From an uncultured Collinsella sp. (GTDB taxonomy: Bacteria > Actinomycetota > Coriobacteriia > Coriobacteriales > Coriobacteriaceae), in NCBI GenBank assembly GCA_934650975.1, contig CAKUFW010000023.1, forward strand, positions 1-28,227: a stretch of 28,227 nt of DNA, read 5' to 3'. The position numbers were made by a program, and so were the translations under genes. Each line of letters opens with the position of its first letter. Positions within the stretch are counted from its first letter, which is position 1. Shown here piece after piece: positions 24,381 to 28,227 of this stretch. Under the pieces are notes generated by a model that saw only the letters and a program-made list of their open reading frames with translations, was not told the DNA's origin and ran no database searches.

Positions 24381-24486
24381 GGGATTTGATATTTACTTGC
24401 TTATTCGGACAGTCCTGCTCGCACGGAGAGCACATTAAGTGCTCTCCGGCTCGTGCGGAACTCAACGCAAGCAAATATCAAATCCC
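24381..24486. repeat. Palindromic core-and-variable-arm element, copy 1
   Basis: Outer 20-nt arms at 24381-24400 and 24467-24486 pair with one G-T. Inside, the 58-nt core 24406-24463 contains the hairpin CGGAGAGCAC-ATTAA-GTGCTCTCCG (24424-24448). The core recurs inverted at 24652-24710, but the outer arms are unrelated to those of copy 2. It is within the leuC-leuD gap. Confidence 0.85.
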
Positions 24487-24538
24487 TCGTTCTCGTTTCG
24501 ACTACAAAAAAGCTAATGTTTCAATATCAGATAAGACC

Positions 24539-24599
24539 TTTCCACGGCGCGGGTCCATCTGGCCCCACTCGGCAGTACAGCAGCCTCTACCGTGGCAAA
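24539..24599. repeat. Minor inverted repeat between the two leu-gap elements
   Basis: TTTCCACGG (24539-24547) and CCGTGGCAAA (24590-24599) can pair with one bulge; GGG/CCC inside could extend it. The rest of 24487-24626 shows a short direct repeat ATATCAGA and nothing else recognised. Confidence 0.4.
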
Positions 24600-24626
24600 C
24601 ATGTCATATCAGACCTCATCGCAGCA

Positions 24627-24736
24627 GGGTCTTGGGTGTTTCGTCCGCCGCGAGTTCCGCACGAGCCGGAGGCCACTTAATGTGGCCTCCGTGCGAGCCA
24701 GGACTGTCCGAGCGCCGGATGAAACACCCAAGGCCC
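24627..24736. repeat. Palindromic core-and-variable-arm element, copy 2 (inverted)
   Basis: Outer 21-nt arms at 24627-24647 and 24716-24736 pair with two G-T pairs. The 59-nt core 24652-24710 is the reverse complement of copy 1 apart from one inserted G and the compensated change of AGCAC/GTGCT to GCCAC/GTGGC around the same ATTAA loop (read in the orientation of copy 1). It lies 9 bp beyond the leuC stop. Confidence 0.85.
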
Positions 24737-24745
24737 CCACGGCCC

Positions 24746-26011
24746 CTACAGGTCAGACGGCAGACAGATGCGCCCCGCCACAGCAGAAGCCGCTGCCACA
24801 GCCGGCGAGGCCAGATAGACCTCGGACTTGGGGTCGCCCATGCGACCGACAAAGTTGCGGTTGGTCGTGGAGATGCAGCGCTCCCCCGCCGCCAGGATGC
24901 CCATGTAGCCACCCAGGCACGGACCGCACGTGGGCGTCGAGAACACGCAGTTGGCATCCAGGAAGATATCGGTCAGGCCCTCCTTCATGCATTGACGGAA
25001 GACTGCCTGCGTCGCCGGAATCACAATGCAGCGCACGCCGTCTGCAACCTTATGGCCGCGCATGACCTCGGCCGCCGCACGCATGTCCTCAATACGGCCG
25101 TTGGTGCACGAACCGATGACCGCCTGGTCAATCGTGATATGACGGCTCTCGCTCACCGGATGAGTGTTGCTCGGCAGATGCGGCCACGACACGCACGGCT
25201 TAATGTCGGCGGCGTCGATGGTAATGACCTGGGCATACTCGGCATCCGGATCGGCGTGATACTCAACGTACTCGCGCTCGCAGCGTCCCTTGAGCCAGGC
25301 GCGGGCAACATCATCGACCTCGATAATGCCGGCCTTGCCGCCTGCCTCGATCGCCATGTTCGAGATGGTCATACGACCCTCCATCGACAAGCCCTCGATG
25401 GTGCTACCGGCAAACTCCATAGCCTGGTAGAGAGCCCCGTCCACGCCAATCATGCCGATGATGTGCAAGATGATGTCCTTGGCCGTAGCACCGTCCGTGA
25501 GCTCGCCGTTAATCTCAAAGCGAATCGTCGGCGGCACCTTAAACCACGCGCGACCCGTCGCAATGCCCACGCCCGCGTCCGTCGAGCCCACGCCGGTTGA
25601 GAACGCACCCAGCGCGCCATAGGTGCAGGTATGCGAATCCGCGCCGATAATCAGGTCACCCGGCACCACGACGCCACGCTCGGGCAGCAATGCATGCTCG
25701 ATGCCCGCGCACCCCTGCTCGTAGTAATGCGTTACATGCTGCTCATGTGCAAAATCGCGCATCTTCTTGGTCTGTTCGGCGCTCTTGATGTCCTTGTTGG
25801 GCGCATAGTGGTCGGGCACCAGGCAAATGCGATCTCGATCGAACACCTCGGTCGCACCCAGCTCGCGAAAGACATCGATCGCGATAGGCGCGGTAATGTC
25901 ATTGGCGAGCACAATGTCCAGGTCGCACTCGACCAGCTGGCCGGGCTTTACCTCGTCCAAGCCTGCGTGTGCCGCCAAAATCTTCTCTGCTACGGTCATG
26001 GGACGTGCCAT
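24746..26011 (-). CDS. leuC: 3-Isopropylmalate dehydratase large subunit
   Basis: This 421-residue aconitase-superfamily subunit carries the 4Fe-4S cluster of isopropylmalate isomerase. Seen: VPDHYAPNKD (65-74), GADSHTCTYGALGAFSTGVG, GSCTNGRIEDM with the first cluster Cys, and TPTCGPCLGGYMG with the other two. It is the shorter type found in archaea, Actinobacteria-like and clostridial genomes rather than the 466-residue enterobacterial type. The ATG at 26011 follows GAGGGG by 6 nt, and the gene starts 42 nt after leuA. LeuC and LeuD must form a complex, yet their genes are separated by the repeat-filled gap. Confidence 0.95.
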   Translation of the reverse strand: MARPMTVAEKILAAHAGLDEVKPGQLVECDLDIVLANDITAPIAIDVFRELGATEVFDRDRICLVPDHYAPNKDIKSAEQTKKMRDFAHEQHVTHYYEQGCAGIEHALLPERGVVVPGDLIIGADSHTCTYGALGAFSTGVGSTDAGVGIATGRAWFKVPPTIRFEINGELTDGATAKDIILHIIGMIGVDGALYQAMEFAGSTIEGLSMEGRMTISNMAIEAGGKAGIIEVDDVARAWLKGRCEREYVEYHADPDAEYAQVITIDAADIKPCVSWPHLPSNTHPVSESRHITIDQAVIGSCTNGRIEDMRAAAEVMRGHKVADGVRCIVIPATQAVFRQCMKEGLTDIFLDANCVFSTPTCGPCLGGYMGILAAGERCISTTNRNFVGRMGDPKSEVYLASPAVAAASAVAGRICLPSDL

Positions 26012-26053
26012 GTGATTCCCCTCTCATGCGGGCCTATGCCCTGCCGGATATCG

Positions 26054-27589
26054 TTATTTGCCCGCCTTGGAGCGATTGGTCTGGATCATGCGGTTGACGG
26101 CGTTGATGTAGGCCTTGGCCGAGCTCACGATAATGTCGGTGTCCGCGCCGCGACCGGTGTAGATCTTGCCGTCCTCGGCGGTAATACGCACCGTTACCTC
26201 GCCGATGGCATCGATACCGCGCGTAATGGCCTTGACGTTGAACTCCGTCAGCTCGCCGTGGGCCGAGATTGCCTTGTCGACCGCCTTGTACGCCGCATCG
26301 ACCGGTCCGGTGCCCGTCGAGCACACCACGTGGGTCTCGCCCTCCTCGTCGGTAATAGTTGCCGTGGCCGTAGGAATGAGCGGGTCGCCGCAGGAAACCT
26401 GAAGTGCATCGAGTGTGTAGATAGCTTTGACCTCGCGCTGACGCTCTTGAATCATCGACTCCAGGTCCTCGTCAAAGACTTCCTTCTTTTGGTCGGCAAT
26501 CTCCAAAAAGCGCTGGTAAATGGCCTCGAACTCCTCGTCGGCAAAGGTATAGCCCAGCTCGGCGAGACGGTGGCGCAGCGCCGCGTGACCGGAGCGTGCC
26601 GAAAGGATGATCTCGGAACCGGCGGCGCCCACGTCCTTGGGATCGATGATCTCGTAGGTATCGCGCGCCTTGAGCACGCCGTCTTGATGGATGCCCGAGC
26701 TGTGGGCAAAGGCGTTGGCGCCCACGATGGACTTGTTGGGCTGCACGTTAATGCCGGTAATAGAGCTGACGAGTTTGGAGGCGCGCGTGAGCTCGGTCGT
26801 CACGATGTCGGTGTGGGCGTCCAGATCCTGCCCATGCATTTTCATGGCCATCACGACTTCCTCGAGCGCCGTGTTGCCCGCGCGCTCGCCCAAGCCGTTG
26901 ATCGTGCACTCGATCTGCGTCGCGCCGTTGCGGACGGCCTCGAGCGCAAGCGCCGTCGCCATGCCCAGATCGTTATGGGTGTGGACCGAGATCGTGACGT
27001 CTTCGATACCGGCCACGCGCTCGCGCAGGTCACGGATGCGGGCGCCAAACTCCCAGGGCATGTTGTAGCCCGTGGTGTCGGGAATGTTCACGACCGTTGC
27101 GCCGGCCTTGACCGCGGCCTCGATAATGCGGACGAGGAACTCCTGGTCGGATCGGCCCGCGTCCTCGGCATAAAACTCAACGTCATCGACAAACTTACGA
27201 GCATACTTCACGGCATGGATAGCGCGTTCAATAGCCTCATCCTCGGTCATATGGAGCTTGTCACGCAGGTGGCTGGGGCTCACACCCAGACCGGTGTGAA
27301 TACGGGGCCTCTGAGCCGTTTTGAGGGCTTCTGCGGCCACCTCGATGTCCCTGTCCACCGCGCGGGTGAGGCCGCATACCGTGCAACGGTCGCCCGCGAT
27401 CTTGCCAATCTCCTGCACGGAGCGAAAATCACCGGGGCTCGAGATAGGAAAGCCTGCCTCGATAACGTCCACGTTCATGCGCACGAGCTGGCGAGCGATA
27501 ACGAGCTTCTCCTCGGTATTCATGCTGGCGCCGGGAGACTGCTCTCCGTCGCGCAGAGTGGTGTCAAAAATTGCAATTTTGCGGCTCAT
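26054..27589 (-). CDS. leuA: 2-Isopropylmalate synthase
   Basis: This 511-residue enzyme makes the first committed step to leucine: acetyl-CoA plus 2-oxoisovalerate to 2-isopropylmalate. The N-terminal TIM barrel has [17 protein letters not shown] (7-23) and [16 protein letters not shown] with the metal-binding His pair, and [25 protein letters not shown] marks the linker region. The C-terminal part from about 390 is the LeuA dimer domain for leucine feedback inhibition. ATG at 27589 follows AGGAGG by about 6 nt. It is the first enzyme gene of leuACDB, preceded by a leader peptide and attenuator, so expression should respond to charged Leu-tRNA. Confidence 0.96.
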   Translation of the reverse strand: MSRKIAIFDTTLRDGEQSPGASMNTEEKLVIARQLVRMNVDVIEAGFPISSPGDFRSVQEIGKIAGDRCTVCGLTRAVDRDIEVAAEALKTAQRPRIHTGLGVSPSHLRDKLHMTEDEAIERAIHAVKYARKFVDDVEFYAEDAGRSDQEFLVRIIEAAVKAGATVVNIPDTTGYNMPWEFGARIRDLRERVAGIEDVTISVHTHNDLGMATALALEAVRNGATQIECTINGLGERAGNTALEEVVMAMKMHGQDLDAHTDIVTTELTRASKLVSSITGINVQPNKSIVGANAFAHSSGIHQDGVLKARDTYEIIDPKDVGAAGSEIILSARSGHAALRHRLAELGYTFADEEFEAIYQRFLEIADQKKEVFDEDLESMIQERQREVKAIYTLDALQVSCGDPLIPTATATITDEEGETHVVCSTGTGPVDAAYKAVDKAISAHGELTEFNVKAITRGIDAIGEVTVRITAEDGKIYTGRGADTDIIVSSAKAYINAVNRMIQTNRSKAGK

Positions 27590-27652
27590 GATTTCCTCCT
27601 GATAGGCCTGAGATACAGATGGCTTTCAGGAGAGATGGAGTGCCCCAAGATA

Positions 27653-27711
27653 GAAAAATACCCGTGTCGCTCATCACGCCCAAAAGCGGCGGACGATAGC
27701 GCACCCGGGTA
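27653..27711 (-). terminator. leu operon attenuator terminator
   Basis: On the minus strand TACCCGGGTGCGCT begins a long imperfect stem that pairs with a segment ending GAGCGACACGGGTA, followed at once by TTTTTCTA, an intrinsic terminator 64 nt before leuA. Its 5' arm (27699-27710) can alternatively pair with 27736-27745, which would prevent termination. Confidence 0.82.
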
Positions 27712-27738
27712 CGAAAACGTTATAGCAAGTATAAAACC

Positions 27739-27798
27739 CTAGCGCACAATCGAATCTAGTAGCGCTAGGCCTAGGAGCTGCTGCGTGTTCTTAAACAT
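27739..27798 (-). CDS. leuL: Leucine leader peptide (attenuator)
   Basis: This 19-codon ORF reads MFKNTQQLLGLALLDSIVR and ends TAG. Codons 8, 9, 11, 13 and 14 are Leu: one CTC and four CTA, a codon that GC-rich genomes rarely use. GGGAG lies about 6 nt before the ATG. The Leu codons overlap CCTAGCGC (minus strand; 27762-27769), which can pair with GCGCTAGG (27738-27745) at the leader's end. That segment can instead pair with the terminator's 5' arm (GCGC with GCGC, GGGT with ACCC). Ribosome stalling for lack of Leu-tRNA would mask the first segment, favour the antiterminator and let leuACDB be read. It is far below usual gene-finder cut-offs. Confidence 0.88.
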   Translation of the reverse strand: MFKNTQQLLGLALLDSIVR

Positions 27799-27840
27799 GT
27801 TCGGCTCCCTTCGGCCTCGGGTATTACTACATCGCGCTAA

Positions 27841-27868
27841 AGTGTAACACACACGAAACGTTTTTCAG
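27841..27868 (-). promoter_or_regulatory. Putative leu operon promoter
   Basis: On the minus strand CTGAAA (27863-27868) and TACACT (27841-27846) are 16 bp apart and about 43 bp before the leader ATG, in a plausible position for -35 and -10 boxes. The spacer contains GAAACGTTT, a LacI-operator-like string, of unknown relevance. Confidence 0.5.
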
Positions 27869-27891
27869 CGCGAATTATGAACCCATGGACC

Positions 27892-27932
27892 AAGACCAGC
27901 ACAAAGGTGCCTGTCCCCTTCGTGGTGGTTTT
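27892..27932. terminator. GGGGACAGG-loop hairpin D
   Basis: AAGACCAGCACAAAGG (27892-27907) pairs with CCTTCGTGGTGGTTTT (27917-27932) with a few mismatches and G-T pairs; the loop is TGCCTGTCC. It is the most diverged copy and lies between the rplA terminator and the leu promoter, with its GGGGACAGG strand running with rplA transcription. Confidence 0.7.
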
Positions 27933-27953
27933 GGTGTGTTGGTAGGTTGATAG

Positions 27954-27994
27954 CAAGAAACCCGGCCCTGCACGAGGCAGAACCGGGTTTCTTT
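27954..27994 (-). terminator. Rho-independent terminator after rplA
   Basis: AAACCCGG (27958-27965) pairs with CCGGGTTT (27983-27990), with an inner CTGC/GCAG stem. On the minus strand it is followed by CTTGCTATC, and on the plus strand by CTTTAG. It lies about 40 nt past the rplA stop. Confidence 0.82.
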
Positions 27995-28029
27995 AGCAAT
28001 GCTTGCTTTGCTCAGGCAGTAACTAACAG

Positions 28030-28227
28030 TTACTCAGCCAGGAAGTCGCGCTGGACAGCGGGATCGACCTTGACGCCAGGGCCCATGGTGGAAGACACGG
28101 AGATGGACTTGACGTACTTACCCTTAGCAGAAGAGGGCTTGACGCGCAGGATCTCGGTGTACAGGGCAGCGTAGTTCTCGACGAGCTGCTGCTCGGAGAA
28201 GGACTTCTTGCCCAGGGGCACGTGGCA
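28030..28227 (-). CDS. rplA: 50S ribosomal protein L1, C-terminal part (cut by window edge)
   Basis: Only the last 65 codons lie in the window; the gene continues past the right edge. The visible part begins [20 protein letters not shown], then [20 protein letters not shown] and [15 protein letters not shown], which is the conserved C-terminal end of bacterial L1, returning to domain I of the protein. L1 forms the mobile stalk at the ribosomal E site and often represses its own L11-L1 operon. rplK would be expected just outside the window. A terminator at 27954-27994 ends the transcript. Confidence 0.96.
   Translation of the reverse strand, partial: CHVPLGKKSFSEQQLVENYAALYTEILRVKPSSAKGKYVKSISVSSTMGPGVKVDPAVQRDFLAE

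Noticed and set aside
24453..25065. Short open frames across the leuC-leuD gap as possible genes
   Set aside because: They run through both palindromic elements and into leuC, with no ribosome site and no family features.
27590..27738. T-box leucine riboswitch upstream of leuA
   Set aside because: No T-box conserved bulge or specifier-loop pattern was seen; the leader peptide and terminator explain the region.
23492..27742. Two open frames of about 700 codons on the plus strand opposite the leu genes
   Set aside because: Antisense shadows of leuB, leuD, leuC and leuA; Arg/His/Ala-rich with no recognisable fold.

Overview
The window looks like chromosomal DNA of a high-GC, gut-type actinobacterium of the class Coriobacteriia, most like Collinsella. 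This rests on GC-rich coding bias, dense short operons, a fused FeoA-FeoB iron transporter, a complete leucine operon, and gaps filled with palindromic repeats. No species-level marker is visible. No phage, integrase, insertion sequence, tRNA, rRNA or CRISPR locus was found.

Layout. 1-7.5 kb: a truncated aminotransferase, a divergent flavodoxin-like protein, a GH13 amylase coupled to a deoxyinosine DNA glycosylase, a SotB-like sugar efflux transporter, a YbaK-type deacylase, and feoAB behind two tandem 16-bp palindromes. 7.5-8.2 kb: a gene-free stretch holding a tandem array of degenerate palindromes with a 61-62 bp period and several other hairpins. 8.2-12.5 kb: an amino-acid antiporter and a dimethylarginine dimethylaminohydrolase, divergent from a GntR/FCD regulator, then an alpha/beta hydrolase. 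12.7-15.9 kb: PTS EIIA-Glc, asparaginyl-tRNA synthetase and a WYL-type regulator. 16.0-19.0 kb: a TrpXYZ-like ABC importer. 19.1-22.6 kb: an MscS channel, then a translationally coupled pair made of a ParB-like/BMP-domain protein and a metallophosphoesterase. 22.6-27.8 kb: leuA-leuC-leuD-leuB on the minus strand. The window ends inside rplA (ribosomal protein L1).

The clearest regulatory finding is a 19-residue leucine leader peptide upstream of leuA with five Leu codons, four of them CTA. It is followed by mutually exclusive pairings and an intrinsic terminator, as in classical attenuation. The 393-bp gap between leuC and leuD holds two inverted copies of a roughly 105-nt palindromic element. 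They share a 58-59 nt core, but their outer stems differ between copies while staying self-complementary within each copy.

Three further families of intergenic palindromes recur: AGTTGCGGTGRAATA hairpins, GGGGACAGG-loop hairpins that act like terminators, and the GGGAYGCAGTTTCCC array at 7.7 kb. Conserved motifs combined with compensatory arm changes suggest structural selection or a mobile-repeat origin. They are the least explained part of the window.
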